DNA of 28,139 nucleotides from Bacteroidota bacterium. GTDB lineage: Bacteria; Bacteroidota; Bacteroidia; Bacteroidales; Rikenellaceae. Location of the stretch: the NCBI GenBank assembly GCA_023443765.1, contig JAEZTA010000019.1, positions 1 to 28,139 of the forward strand. Reading direction: 5' to 3'. Positions 1-8,102 of the stretch are shown here, in pieces. The translations under genes were made by a program, and so were the position numbers. Numbering within the stretch: position 1 is the first letter of the stretch; each line of letters starts with the position of its first letter. The notes below the pieces were generated by a model. That model was not told where the DNA came from. It saw only the letters and a list, made by a program, of their open reading frames with translations, and did not search any database.

Positions 1-528
1 CAGTCCGTGCTTGTACTGTACCTGCGTGTCGTCGACCGTGCGCTGTACCGTGGCCTCCGATTCGCGGAGCACGGCGAGCGACTGCTCGGCCAGCAGGATG
101 TTGTAGAAGGCTTTCTTCACCTCGGCCGTCAGGTCGATGCGCGATGCGCGTGCCGCCTCAACGGCCGTCGCCATCTGCGTATCGTTCATCTTCAGCGTAC
201 GGTAAACCGCCGGGGCGAACAACGGCAGCGTCAGGTCGCCCTGCACACCGAAGGTGTTGTCAGCGCCGAACGAGATGCCGCCGCGCATCTCCTGCTTCAC
301 GATCGAACGGGTGTAGCTGCCCGACGCCGAGAGCTGCGGCAGCAGGTTGCCCCATGTCTGGCGCTTCACATAGTCGTAACGCTGTACTTCCATCTCCGCA
401 ACCTTGATGGTCGGGTTCTCGCTCAGGGCGAGTTCCAGGGCCTGGGGCAATGTCAGCCGCATCTGCGCCGAAGCGCAGGCGACGCCGGCCGCACAAAAGC
501 CAAAGATTAAAAAAAGTCGTTTCATCAT
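1..528 (-). CDS. TolC-family outer-membrane efflux protein (N-terminal part)
   Basis: Partial gene: 176 codons are in the window and the C-terminus lies beyond the left edge. Two consecutive ATG codons (526-528 and 523-525) give the start. The product opens with a typical signal peptide (KRLFLIFGFCAAGVACASAQ) followed by LTLPQALELALSENPTIKVAE, the usual first helix of TolC-like outer-membrane factors, and then by helices and strands such as GNLLPQLSASGSYTR and LTAEVKKAFYNILLAEQSL. By family, it should form the trimeric outer-membrane channel of a tripartite RND or ABC exporter. The preceding gene on the same strand is a TetR regulator 99 bp upstream, the usual arrangement for a regulated efflux operon; the fusion protein and pump would lie outside the window. 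Family assignment is strong, substrate unknown. Confidence 0.88.
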   Translation of the reverse strand, partial: MMKRLFLIFGFCAAGVACASAQMRLTLPQALELALSENPTIKVAEMEVQRYDYVKRQTWGNLLPQLSASGSYTRSIVKQEMRGGISFGADNTFGVQGDLTLPLFAPAVYRTLKMNDTQMATAVEAARASRIDLTAEVKKAFYNILLAEQSLAVLRESEATVQRTVDDTQVQYKHGL

Positions 529-627
529 TATTCAGAAAAATTATATTTCGTTATCACTTATGCAGACGAACAGCATGGACGGATATTTTAAGGGCGCCCC
601 CGCCATCGGTCCGTTTCCGCACGGTTA

Positions 628-1260
628 TTACTTTTTATTTCCGGTTTTGGCCGGTTCGTAACGCTTCACATAGTCGTCGACGAGCAACAGCCCCTTGGTC
701 GTGGAGATGCCGCGGAAAAAGTTGCTGACGATCTGCACGAACGCCTCGCGCTCGGGCATGCCCTCGGGTAGCATCAGGTCCTTGCGCACGGTGAGCGCCG
801 AGGCCGTGTAGTAGAGCAGCGAGATTGCCAGTTCGATGTTGAACGTGTCGACGAACAATCCGTCGGCAATTCCCAGTTCGAGCATCTCCTTCAGGTCGCG
901 GCGGCTCTTGGCAGCCCCTTCGCGCGACATTTTTTCGTAAACGGCCGGGTAAAACTTGCGCAGATTGTTCATCAGCCGCTGGATAATGTCTGCATTGTCC
1001 ATCACAGCGCCCAGCACCATGAACATCGCTTCGAGCACGTTGCGCGCATTGGCGCACGCTGCAGAGCGCTCCAGGCGGCCCTGCTCGAAAAAACGGTCCA
1101 TCGCCAGATAAAGCAACCCCTCCTTGTCCCCGAACAGTTCGTAGAGCGTCCGCTTCGACACGCCCAACTGCTGTGCGATGTCGTCCATGCGCACCGACTT
1201 GATGCCTTGCGACACAAACATCTGCATAGCCTGTTCAATGATTCGTTCCTTTTGATCCAT
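628..1260 (-). CDS. TetR/AcrR-family transcriptional regulator
   Basis: A 210-residue protein of the usual TetR length. Residues 1-60 form the DNA-binding domain: KERIIEQAMQMFVSQGIKSV followed by the helix-turn-helix MDDIAQQLGVSKRTLYELFG and KEGLLYLAMDRFF. The rest is an all-helical ligand-binding and dimerisation domain with no recognisable ligand signature. It lies directly upstream of the tolC-like gene on the same strand (99 bp gap), so it most likely represses the efflux operon and possibly itself. A strong Bacteroidetes promoter stands about 20 bp upstream of its start, with a GTAAAAC direct repeat inside the spacer that could be its operator (inference). The lysine-rich tail is natural; no truncation is seen. 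Confidence 0.92.
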   Translation of the reverse strand: MDQKERIIEQAMQMFVSQGIKSVRMDDIAQQLGVSKRTLYELFGDKEGLLYLAMDRFFEQGRLERSAACANARNVLEAMFMVLGAVMDNADIIQRLMNNLRKFYPAVYEKMSREGAAKSRRDLKEMLELGIADGLFVDTFNIELAISLLYYTASALTVRKDLMLPEGMPEREAFVQIVSNFFRGISTTKGLLLVDDYVKRYEPAKTGNKK

Positions 1261-1284
1261 GGTCTAATCCGATTGATACGGTGG

Positions 1285-1315
1285 CAAATATATGTAGTAA
1301 AACTTGTAAAACAAA
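1285..1315 (-). promoter_or_regulatory. Bacteroidetes promoter of the TetR gene
   Basis: On the minus strand TTTG (1312-1315) and TATATTTG (1285-1292) are separated by exactly 19 nt, matching the TTTG / TAnnTTTG pattern of the Bacteroidetes primary sigma factor. Predicted start near 1278, leaving a leader of about 18 nt. The plus-strand heptamer GTAAAAC occurs twice (1297-1303 and 1306-1312), filling the spacer and touching the -33 box. Confidence 0.75.
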
Positions 1316-1354
1316 AAAAGTTTTCTGTTTTCCTGCGTTTTTTAACAAATACGA

Positions 1355-1380
1355 CAAAAAAGGAGCCTAACAAGACTCCT
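1355..1380 (-). terminator. Intrinsic terminator of the histidine kinase gene
   Basis: Read on the minus strand, AGGAGTC - TTGTTA - GGCTCCT forms a 7-bp stem (one G-T pair), followed at once by a run of six T. It lies 28 bp after the kinase stop codon and before the TetR promoter, so it separates the two units. Confidence 0.7.
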
Positions 1381-1408
1381 CACTGTAAAACATATCCCCA
1401 AAAACGGG

Positions 1409-3445
1409 TTATTCGGGCAGGTCGAACGGCACTTCGAGAATCATGCGGCAGCCGTCGGTATAGGCGGGATCGACCCACAGGCTGCCGCCCAGTTTGACCG
1501 CCGTCATACGGCAGACGGGCAAACCCAGTCCGGTTCCCTGCGAGAAGGTGTCGAGTTTGACGAAACGTTCGAAAACGGTCTCCTGGTCGGCCGGCGGGAT
1601 GCCCGGTCCGGTATCGGACACCGTGAAGCGCATCAGCCGCTGCGGAATCAGGCAGTCGTAGGTCAGGATGATCTCCCCCTCGACGGTGAATTTCACGGCG
1701 TTGAGCAGCAGGTGCTGGATAATCTGCATCACCCGTTTGAGATTGGTACACAGCACCGGATCGGCAGCCGACGGTTCGAAGATCATCGTAACCCCGGGCC
1801 GCACCTGCGACAACGCTTTGGAGACGCATTCGTGGCAATGGTTGTTCATCGCCGTGCGGTCCGTGCGGGGCAACTCTTCGGCCTGGTCCAGGTAGGCGAC
1901 GTTCAGCACGTCATCGACCAGTTGCAGCAGATTCATGCTGCTCGACAGGATGATCGAGGCGTATTCCTCCGCAGCGGGATCGTCGTGGTATTTCGAGGCG
2001 AGGACCTGCGAGAAACCCACCACCGAGTTGAGCGGCGTGCGCACCTCGTGCGACATGTTGCGGATGAAATCGCTCTTCATACGGCTCGCCTGCTCGGCGC
2101 TCACCTTGGCCCGCAGAAGCTCCTCCCCGGCAGCCATAAGGTGCTCGTTCTGCGCCTTGACCAGCGCTTCGGAGGCTTTCAGCCTGCGGTTGAGTTTCAT
2201 CGCACGCACGAAGAACAGCCCGCCCAGCACCACCACGCAGCCCAGCAGCACGATGATGAGGTAGGTGCTGCGCAGCCGTTTCTGCTGCAGGACCAGTTGC
2301 AGTTCCCTGGTCTCGGTCTGCAGGCGGGCGATTTCGAGGATGCCCGAAAAGTCGTCGGTCGAGTTGCGCATCTCCACTTTGCGCACCGAATCGGACAAGT
2401 GGACGTAGTCGCGGTAATTCGCCGCCGAACGGCGCATGTCGCCCGTGAGCCAGTAAATATCGCCCAGGTCTTTCAACTGCGAGTGGTAGAGATGCCCGGT
2501 CTCCCGCCGGACGGAGTCGGCCAGCGACTCGTGCAGGACCGCCAACGCCTTGTCGTACTGCCCCGTAGTCTTGTAATACTCGGTTTTCAGGAAACGCAGG
2601 CCCGCAATGTGGAGTTGCATCGAGGGATCGCCGCTGAACTGCATCCCGGCCGAATCGACATACTGCCGCGCCGTGGTAAAATCCTTGATGTCGAGGTAGT
2701 AGAGCGCATAGGCTTTATAAAGCGAAAACCGCTGGAAAGGTTGTTTCGAATCGAGCGCCCGCCCCTTGCGGAGCACGACGAGCGCCGTATCGGGCATGTC
2801 GAGCTGGACGGCGCACTGGGCCAGCGAGGCGTATTGCGTGGGCAGGTTGATGTCCTCAATCTCGTAACGCTCCATCACGTCGAGTTCGCGCCGGAAATTC
2901 TCATACGCCTGCTCAAAGGAGTCCTGCACGAGGTAGAGGTTGGCCAGCAGGCGGTAACAATCGGCCACGCCGCGCTGGTAGTCGTCGGCCTGCGCCTCGG
3001 CCAGCATCCGGCGCGTCTCGTACACGGCGACGTTATACTGATTCTGCTTGATGTAGTAGGTTATGAGGCGGCCTCCCCAGACGAAATAGTAGAAATAGCG
3101 CAGTTCCTCGGGCTTACCGCGTTCGAGGCAGAAATCCTGCACCCGCTTCACCCCTTCGAGGATTTTCGCGCGGTCGTTCCGGAAATAATAATGGTCGAGT
3201 TTGAGGCACAGCGCGAGGACCTGCATCTGCAACCAGCCGGTCTCACGGGCGCGTGTGAAAAGCGTATCGCACATCAGCAGCCCCTCGGGCGTACTGAGGC
3301 GGGTTCTGACATCTTTGTAATAAAGTCTCAGGATGCTGTCGGCAGGCGACTCACCACGTTCCGGAGCTGCCTGCACGGACAGGCAGCCGGCAAGCACAAC
3401 AAAAAAGAACAGCCCGAAAAGGCAGTTGCGGATGCGCAGAGACAT
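1409..3445 (-). CDS. TPR-containing membrane sensor histidine kinase
   Basis: A 678-residue two-component sensor. The start chosen is the ATG at 3445 because MSLRIRNCLFGLFFFVVLAG is a clear export signal and a textbook promoter sits just upstream; an upstream in-frame ATG at 3700 would add 85 residues lying in the terminator and neighbour gene. Residues 30-390 are helical repeats of TPR type, expected in the periplasm. Residues 392-414 form one transmembrane helix, followed by a coiled coil (about 420-455). The HisKA motif NMSHEVRTPLNSVVGF places the phosphorylated histidine at 466. The ATPase domain has N-box Asn582, G1 DTGPGIP (611-617) and G2 GTGLGLP (637-643). There is no receiver or DNA-binding domain and no response regulator in the window, so it is an orphan. 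LAGC at 18-21 could alternatively act as a lipobox. Confidence 0.9.
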   Translation of the reverse strand: MSLRIRNCLFGLFFFVVLAGCLSVQAAPERGESPADSILRLYYKDVRTRLSTPEGLLMCDTLFTRARETGWLQMQVLALCLKLDHYYFRNDRAKILEGVKRVQDFCLERGKPEELRYFYYFVWGGRLITYYIKQNQYNVAVYETRRMLAEAQADDYQRGVADCYRLLANLYLVQDSFEQAYENFRRELDVMERYEIEDINLPTQYASLAQCAVQLDMPDTALVVLRKGRALDSKQPFQRFSLYKAYALYYLDIKDFTTARQYVDSAGMQFSGDPSMQLHIAGLRFLKTEYYKTTGQYDKALAVLHESLADSVRRETGHLYHSQLKDLGDIYWLTGDMRRSAANYRDYVHLSDSVRKVEMRNSTDDFSGILEIARLQTETRELQLVLQQKRLRSTYLIIVLLGCVVVLGGLFFVRAMKLNRRLKASEALVKAQNEHLMAAGEELLRAKVSAEQASRMKSDFIRNMSHEVRTPLNSVVGFSQVLASKYHDDPAAEEYASIILSSSMNLLQLVDDVLNVAYLDQAEELPRTDRTAMNNHCHECVSKALSQVRPGVTMIFEPSAADPVLCTNLKRVMQIIQHLLLNAVKFTVEGEIILTYDCLIPQRLMRFTVSDTGPGIPPADQETVFERFVKLDTFSQGTGLGLPVCRMTAVKLGGSLWVDPAYTDGCRMILEVPFDLPE

Positions 3446-3468
3446 GGTACAATCAGTTGTGTGAGGCA

Positions 3469-3499
3469 CAAAGTTAATAATATCCGCCCGAATAGCAAA
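3469..3499 (-). promoter_or_regulatory. Bacteroidetes promoter of the histidine kinase gene
   Basis: On the minus strand TTTG (3496-3499) and TAACTTTG (3469-3476) with a 19-nt spacer. Predicted start near 3462, about 17 nt ahead of the ATG at 3445. This supports the shorter start of the kinase. Confidence 0.75.
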
Positions 3500-3519
3500 C
3501 ATATCGGCACGGATAAACC

Positions 3520-3555
3520 AAAAAAGGTTGCCGCAGTCAGTTGCGGCAACCTTTT
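3520..3555 (-). terminator. Intrinsic terminator of the POT transporter gene
   Basis: Perfect 14-bp stem, AAAAGGTTGCCGCA (3522-3535) against TGCGGCAACCTTTT (3542-3555), with a 6-nt loop. On the minus strand it ends in six T (3520-3525). It lies 20 bp after the transporter stop. Confidence 0.9.
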
Positions 3556-3575
3556 CCAAAACGGGGAAGTCCCGT

Positions 3576-5129
3576 CTATTTCGTAACCCGTTCGAGCCAC
3601 CGGACCATCGACAGCATGACGAGCATCGACAATCCGCAGGCGATGACGAACACGGCCCACGTAGCCCACATCGGCGTATTGATATAGAGCCATCCGCCAA
3701 CGAACAGCAGGGCGTTGCCCACCGCCGTAGCAGCCAGCCAGAAACCCTGCATCAGGCCCTGCATATGGGGAGGAGCCACCTTCGACACGAACGCGAGGCC
3801 CAGCGGCGAAATGAACAACTCGGCCACGGTCAGGATGAAGTAGAGTCCGACCATCACCCACGGGGTGACGAGGATAGACTGTACTTCGTCGGCACGCATG
3901 CCGGCCAGCGCGGTCTTCGTAGGCAGTGCCAGCGAGAAGAGCATCAGGAAGACATAGGCCGCAGCGGCGATACCCATACCGATGGCGATCTTCATCGGAG
4001 TCGAAACCTCGATGTTGCGCTTGCGCAGCCAGCCGAAGAACCACATGATGATCGGCGTGAGGAACACGACGAAGAAGGGGTTGACGCTCTGGAAGATTTC
4101 GGCTCCCTTGATGGTCGTGAAGCCCAGGTCGATGTTGATCACGTCGAGGTTCACGTAGTCACGGGCGAAATAGGTCAGCGAATAGCCGTTCTGGTGGAAC
4201 GAAACCCAGAAGAAGATCACCACGCCGAACACGGCGAACAACGCATAGATACGCTGGCGGATCTCCTGTGCCGACATCTTAATCTCGTCGGCCGAAGCCT
4301 TGGCGCCCTTGGCGACGGCTTTCTGCGACGGGTCGGGGAAGCGGTTCCGATTGACCATGTAGATCACCAGCGAGATGAGCATCATCACGATTGCAGCGAT
4401 GAAAGCGTAGTGGAAACCGCGGTTGAAAACGTCGAGGTAGTTGTTGCAGAACACGTGCAGATCGCTCACGGGCGTACCGTCGAGGTGGACCGCACTGGCG
4501 TAGGAATTGAGGTTGGCAAGGCCTTCGCCGGCCATCTCGTTGCCTTTGGCCAGGTATTCGTGGCACAGCCCGGGCAGTTTGGCGTTGTAGTCGAAGTTGT
4601 TGACCTTCAGCCACCAGTTACGCACGCCGATAGCCACGAACGGCGCAAAGAAACCGCCGATATTGATGAACATATAAAAAATCTGGAAACCCGATTCACG
4701 CTTGGCGCTGAATTCGCTGTTGTCGTACATCTGGCCTACGAGCGCCTGGAGGTTGCCCTTGAAGAGGCCGTTACCGAACGCGATCACCAGCAGACCGATG
4801 CAGGTCAGCGTCAGGTACAGCGCCAGGTTGGGGACAGGGGTCGGGGTCGGGATGGCAATGAGGCAGTAGCCGATACTCATTACGATAAGTCCCCACATGA
4901 TCGTCGCCTTGTAGTTCTTGGTCCGGTCGGCGATGATACCGCCCACCAGCGCCAGCAGGTAGATCGACGCATAGAAACCCGAATAGATATATCCCGTCGT
5001 AGCTTCGTCGAGGCCGAACTTGGCCGAGATAAACAGGGACAGGATCGCCATCATGATATAAAAACCGAAGCGTTCGCCCATATTAGCCAAAGCCGCCGCG
5101 ATCAATCCTTTGGGTTGATTTTTAAACAT
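3576..5129 (-). CDS. POT/PTR2-family proton-dependent oligopeptide transporter
   Basis: A 517-residue inner-membrane protein of the major facilitator type with about 12-14 hydrophobic helices. Near the N-terminus ANMGERFGFY (15-24) corresponds to the family's ExxERFxYY motif, and LVGGIIADRTKNYK (about 61-74) matches the PTR2 GGxxADrxxG signature; FISPLGLAFVSKVAP near residue 425 matches the helix-10 region. By family it imports di- and tripeptides with protons. One oddity is visible: the first glutamate of ExxER is Asn16 here, while Glu19 and Arg20 remain. The gene stands alone with its own terminator and a -7 box, divergent from glgB. Substrate range is inferred from family only. Confidence 0.92.
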   Translation of the reverse strand: MFKNQPKGLIAAALANMGERFGFYIMMAILSLFISAKFGLDEATTGYIYSGFYASIYLLALVGGIIADRTKNYKATIMWGLIVMSIGYCLIAIPTPTPVPNLALYLTLTCIGLLVIAFGNGLFKGNLQALVGQMYDNSEFSAKRESGFQIFYMFINIGGFFAPFVAIGVRNWWLKVNNFDYNAKLPGLCHEYLAKGNEMAGEGLANLNSYASAVHLDGTPVSDLHVFCNNYLDVFNRGFHYAFIAAIVMMLISLVIYMVNRNRFPDPSQKAVAKGAKASADEIKMSAQEIRQRIYALFAVFGVVIFFWVSFHQNGYSLTYFARDYVNLDVINIDLGFTTIKGAEIFQSVNPFFVVFLTPIIMWFFGWLRKRNIEVSTPMKIAIGMGIAAAAYVFLMLFSLALPTKTALAGMRADEVQSILVTPWVMVGLYFILTVAELFISPLGLAFVSKVAPPHMQGLMQGFWLAATAVGNALLFVGGWLYINTPMWATWAVFVIACGLSMLVMLSMVRWLERVTK

Positions 5130-5172
5130 AGAAATTTGGTGTTAGTAAATGATATGATTTTATGTTTGCTGA

Positions 5173-5180
5173 CAAAGATA
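5173..5180 (-). promoter_or_regulatory. -7 box of the POT transporter gene
   Basis: TATCTTTG on the minus strand, 43 nt ahead of the start codon. No TTTG is found at the expected -33 position, so this is a half-supported promoter. Confidence 0.45.
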
Positions 5181-5193
5181 GAAAAATTTTTAG

Positions 5194-5201
5194 TATATTT
5201 G
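5194..5201 (+). promoter_or_regulatory. -7 box ahead of glgB
   Basis: TATATTTG on the plus strand, 92 nt upstream of glgB. A TTTG lies 25 nt upstream (5165-5168), wider than the usual 19-21. It is back to back with the transporter's -7 box on the other strand. A second weaker box, TATATTTA, occurs at 5267-5274. Confidence 0.4.
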
Positions 5202-5293
5202 TAGAATATCGAATGTAGTTCAGCAATTTTTGCATGCAGGCCCGCATAATTGCACTCACCTTTCGCTATATTTATATAAATTAGAAATCCCCT

Positions 5294-7330
5294 ATGGAAA
5301 AAACGACCCGAAGACTTCCAATCGTCGAACGCGACGAATGGCTGCATCCCGTCGAGGCACAGATGAACCGGCGCTGTGAACGCTATGAGCGCAGACTCGC
5401 CGCCATCGAACGCTCGTCGGGGTCGCTTGTCGACTATGCCAACGGCTACCGTTATTTCGGCTGGCAGTGGGACGAAGCGCTGGACGGCTGGTGGCTGCGC
5501 GAGTGGCTGCCGGGAGCCCACGACGTTTACGTCTTCGGCGACTTCAACAACTGGCAGCGCACCGAAATCCGCATGCACAAAGATGCGGCGGGGGTTTGGA
5601 GCGCCTTTTTCCCCGCAGCGATGTACCGCGACCGGCTGCGGCACGGTTCGCTCTACAAAATCCACGTCCACGGCGACAACGGCTGGCTGGACCGCATTCC
5701 GGCCTACGCCACGCGCGTCGTGCAGGACGAGGCGACCAAAAACTACACGGCGCAGTTCTGGGCCCCGGCCGAACCGTTCGACTGGCGCGGCGATGCGTTC
5801 GACGCCTCGGCGGTCGGCAGCCTGCTGATCTACGAGGCCCACGTGGGCATGGCGCAGGAGAAGGAGGGCGTGGGAACCTACCGCGAATTTACGGAAAAAA
5901 TACTCCCCACGATCAAAAAGGACGGCTACAACGCCGTGCAGCTCATGGCCGTCGCCGAGCACCCCTACTACGGATCGTTCGGCTACCATGTGTCGAGTTT
6001 CTTCGCCCCCACGTCGCGCTGCGGCACGCCGGAGGAGCTGAAGGAGCTGATCCGCCGTGCCCACGAACTGGGGCTGGCGGTCATCATGGACCTCGTGCAC
6101 GCCCACTATGTCAAAAACCTCAACGAAGGCATCAACGAGCTCGATGGGACCGACCACCACTACTCGCCGCCGGGCGATGCGGGCTACCAGCAGTACTGGG
6201 ACTCGAAACTCTTCGACTACGGCAAGGAGGAGGTGCAGCATTTCCTGCTCTCGAACGTCAAATACTGGCTCGACGAATTCCATTTCGACGGCTACCGCTT
6301 CGACGGCGTTACGTCGATGATCTACCACCACCACGGTTACGTCACCTTCGACTCCCGTGACCGCTTCTTCGACGAGGGGGTCAATGAGGACGCCCTGACC
6401 TACCTGGCACTGGCCAACCGCCTCACGCACGATTTCCTGCCCCCGGCCGTGACCATCGCCGAGGATGTGAGCGGCATGCCGGGCATGTGCATTCCGATTG
6501 CCGACGGCGGCATCGGCTTCGACTACCGCCTGGGCATGGCTATCCCCGACTTCTGGATCAAGCAGCTGAAGGACGTGCCCGACGAACAGTGGGACATCTG
6601 GGAGATGTGGTCGGTGATGACCAACCGCCTGCCCGAAGTCAAGACCGTGGCCTACGCCGAGTCGCACGACCAGGCGCTCGTAGGCGATAAGACCATCGCC
6701 TTCCGGCTGATGGACAAGGAGATGTATTTCCACATGGACCGCGAGTCGGAGAACGTCGTGATCGACCGCGGCATGGCGCTGCATAAGATGATCCGCCTGA
6801 TGACCCTCTCGACGGGCGGGCAGGCCTACCTCAACTTCATGGGCAACGAATTCGGGCATCCCGAATGGATCGACTTTCCGCGCGAAGGCAACGGATGGAG
6901 CTACGCCCACGCCCGGCGGCAATGGTCGCTGGCCAGAAACGGGTTCCTGCGTTATGCCTGGCTGGGCGACTTCGACAAGGCGATGCTCAAACTGGTAAAA
7001 AAATACAAGGTGCTCTCGGACGGCTATGCCTGGAACCTGTTGATGGACGAGCAGAACAAGACGATGGTTTTCTCGCACGGCAACCTGCTGTTCGTCTTCA
7101 ACTGGCATCCCACGGCTTCGATCCCCGATTACGAGCTCCCGGTGCAGGGACCGGGCAAATACGTTCCGGTGCTCTCGACCGACGAACGGCGGTTCGGAGG
7201 CCCCGAACGGCAGTCGATGGAAGCGGAACATTTCTCGTTCAACGCTCCGGGCAGCGATGGCGAGACGTGTCCCCGCATCCGCATTTACAACACCTCGCGC
7301 ACGGCGACAGTCTACCTGCGCAAAAAGTAA
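5294..7330 (+). CDS. glgB: 1,4-alpha-glucan (glycogen) branching enzyme, eukaryote-like type
   Basis: A 678-residue GH13 enzyme that cuts an alpha-1,4 glucan chain and rejoins it by an alpha-1,6 link, making branches in glycogen. Residues about 55-150 are a CBM48/early-set domain (LREWLPGAHDVYVFGDFNNW). The catalytic barrel follows, with the nucleophile Asp337 in FDGYRFDGVTSM, the acid/base Glu390 in TIAEDVSGMP, and the third carboxylate Asp459 in AESHDQALVGDKT; the C-terminal beta domain closes the protein. FDGVTSMIYHHHG and AEDVSGMPG resemble eukaryotic branching enzymes more than E. coli GlgB, and the length matches that class. No other glycogen gene is near; the next gene, 47 bp downstream, is an unrelated membrane protein. 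Confidence 0.95.
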   Translation: MEKTTRRLPIVERDEWLHPVEAQMNRRCERYERRLAAIERSSGSLVDYANGYRYFGWQWDEALDGWWLREWLPGAHDVYVFGDFNNWQRTEIRMHKDAAGVWSAFFPAAMYRDRLRHGSLYKIHVHGDNGWLDRIPAYATRVVQDEATKNYTAQFWAPAEPFDWRGDAFDASAVGSLLIYEAHVGMAQEKEGVGTYREFTEKILPTIKKDGYNAVQLMAVAEHPYYGSFGYHVSSFFAPTSRCGTPEELKELIRRAHELGLAVIMDLVHAHYVKNLNEGINELDGTDHHYSPPGDAGYQQYWDSKLFDYGKEEVQHFLLSNVKYWLDEFHFDGYRFDGVTSMIYHHHGYVTFDSRDRFFDEGVNEDALTYLALANRLTHDFLPPAVTIAEDVSGMPGMCIPIADGGIGFDYRLGMAIPDFWIKQLKDVPDEQWDIWEMWSVMTNRLPEVKTVAYAESHDQALVGDKTIAFRLMDKEMYFHMDRESENVVIDRGMALHKMIRLMTLSTGGQAYLNFMGNEFGHPEWIDFPREGNGWSYAHARRQWSLARNGFLRYAWLGDFDKAMLKLVKKYKVLSDGYAWNLLMDEQNKTMVFSHGNLLFVFNWHPTASIPDYELPVQGPGKYVPVLSTDERRFGGPERQSMEAEHFSFNAPGSDGETCPRIRIYNTSRTATVYLRKK

Positions 7331-7377
7331 TTTACTTTCTATATATCACCCTATTTATTAATTAAAACCAATTAGTT

Positions 7378-8028
7378 ATGCCCAATGAAAACAGTAACGA
7401 AGTGTCTTTAAAGGAATTGAGAAAAGGATTTTACAAATACCGGAGTTTCGAGATTTTCAATCTATGGCAGCGGTCGCTCATCCTGACCGCTTTTTCCATC
7501 CTGTGCTTCACAGCCTACGGATTCCTCGTCTCCGGATTGTTGAACGCCGATTCGCCGACCAAACTTCTGGTTATGAATGAAATCGCATGCGGAGCTGCCT
7601 TGTTCGGCTTGTCGTTCGCCGTCCTCTGGATCATGATGGCGAAGGGCTCGAAAGCCTGGTACGAGGTTTACGAGCGCTACATCTGCGACATCGAAATGGA
7701 AGAGCGGAACGGAGTGGAGATTCCGGAGCACTATCGTCTGGGGGCCCTTTGCGAGCCCTGGGAATTGGACAGCAACCTTTTTTCGAAAAAAGCGGGCCGA
7801 TACTCGCCCTCCCGGCTGAACATCATGACCGGGATGCTGCTCTTCATAATGTGGATCACCATTTTCGCCTTCCACTACACCGCCAGCATCGTTTATTTCC
7901 TGAAAGCGGATGCCGTCTGCCGGGTTCAGCTACCGGTTCTCCTGTTCATCCCGGTCGTATTGCTTACCATTCTCATCACGGCCGTACGCAACACATGGGG
8001 ACGAAGCCGGTCGCTGGTGAAGCCCTGA
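7378..8028 (+). CDS. Four-helix membrane protein, possibly RipA-like
   Basis: A 216-residue integral membrane protein with hydrophobic segments at about 34-54, 68-88, 146-174 and 183-202. Between helices 2 and 3 lies a soluble part with the pattern LWIMMAKGSKAWYEVYER (83-100) and DIEMEE, which recalls the RipA family of octameric membrane proteins; this match is from memory of the motif and is tentative. The N-terminal 30 residues are polar and probably cytoplasmic. It follows glgB by 47 bp on the same strand and ends in a strong terminator, so the two may be co-transcribed, but nothing in the protein points to glycogen. Function unknown. Confidence 0.72.
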   Translation: MPNENSNEVSLKELRKGFYKYRSFEIFNLWQRSLILTAFSILCFTAYGFLVSGLLNADSPTKLLVMNEIACGAALFGLSFAVLWIMMAKGSKAWYEVYERYICDIEMEERNGVEIPEHYRLGALCEPWELDSNLFSKKAGRYSPSRLNIMTGMLLFIMWITIFAFHYTASIVYFLKADAVCRVQLPVLLFIPVVLLTILITAVRNTWGRSRSLVKP

Positions 8029-8049
8029 GACTCCCAATTCCTGCAATAG

Positions 8050-8084
8050 AAAAGGAGCGAATCTATTTGATTCGCTCCTTTTTT
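8050..8084 (+). terminator. Intrinsic terminator, probably bidirectional
   Basis: Perfect 13-bp stem AAAAGGAGCGAAT / ATTCGCTCCTTTT with a 7-nt loop, followed by T on the plus strand (six T at 8079-8084) and four T on the minus strand. It lies between two converging genes: the membrane protein (plus) and tpx (minus). Confidence 0.9.
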
Positions 8085-8102
8085 CACGTCGCCCGGGGCG
8101 CT

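Noticed and set aside
1712..3586. Plus-strand frame of 624 codons
   Set aside because: Antisense to the histidine kinase; rich in His/Arg/Val with no domain; a by-product of high GC content.
3446..3700. Longer start for the histidine kinase
   Set aside because: It would run through the transporter's terminator and end, and bury the signal peptide.
3528..5204. Plus-strand frame of 558 codons
   Set aside because: Antisense to the POT transporter, low-complexity His/Asp/Glu/Arg make-up.
5102..7231. Minus-strand frame of 709 codons
   Set aside because: Antisense to glgB, whose catalytic residues are all intact.
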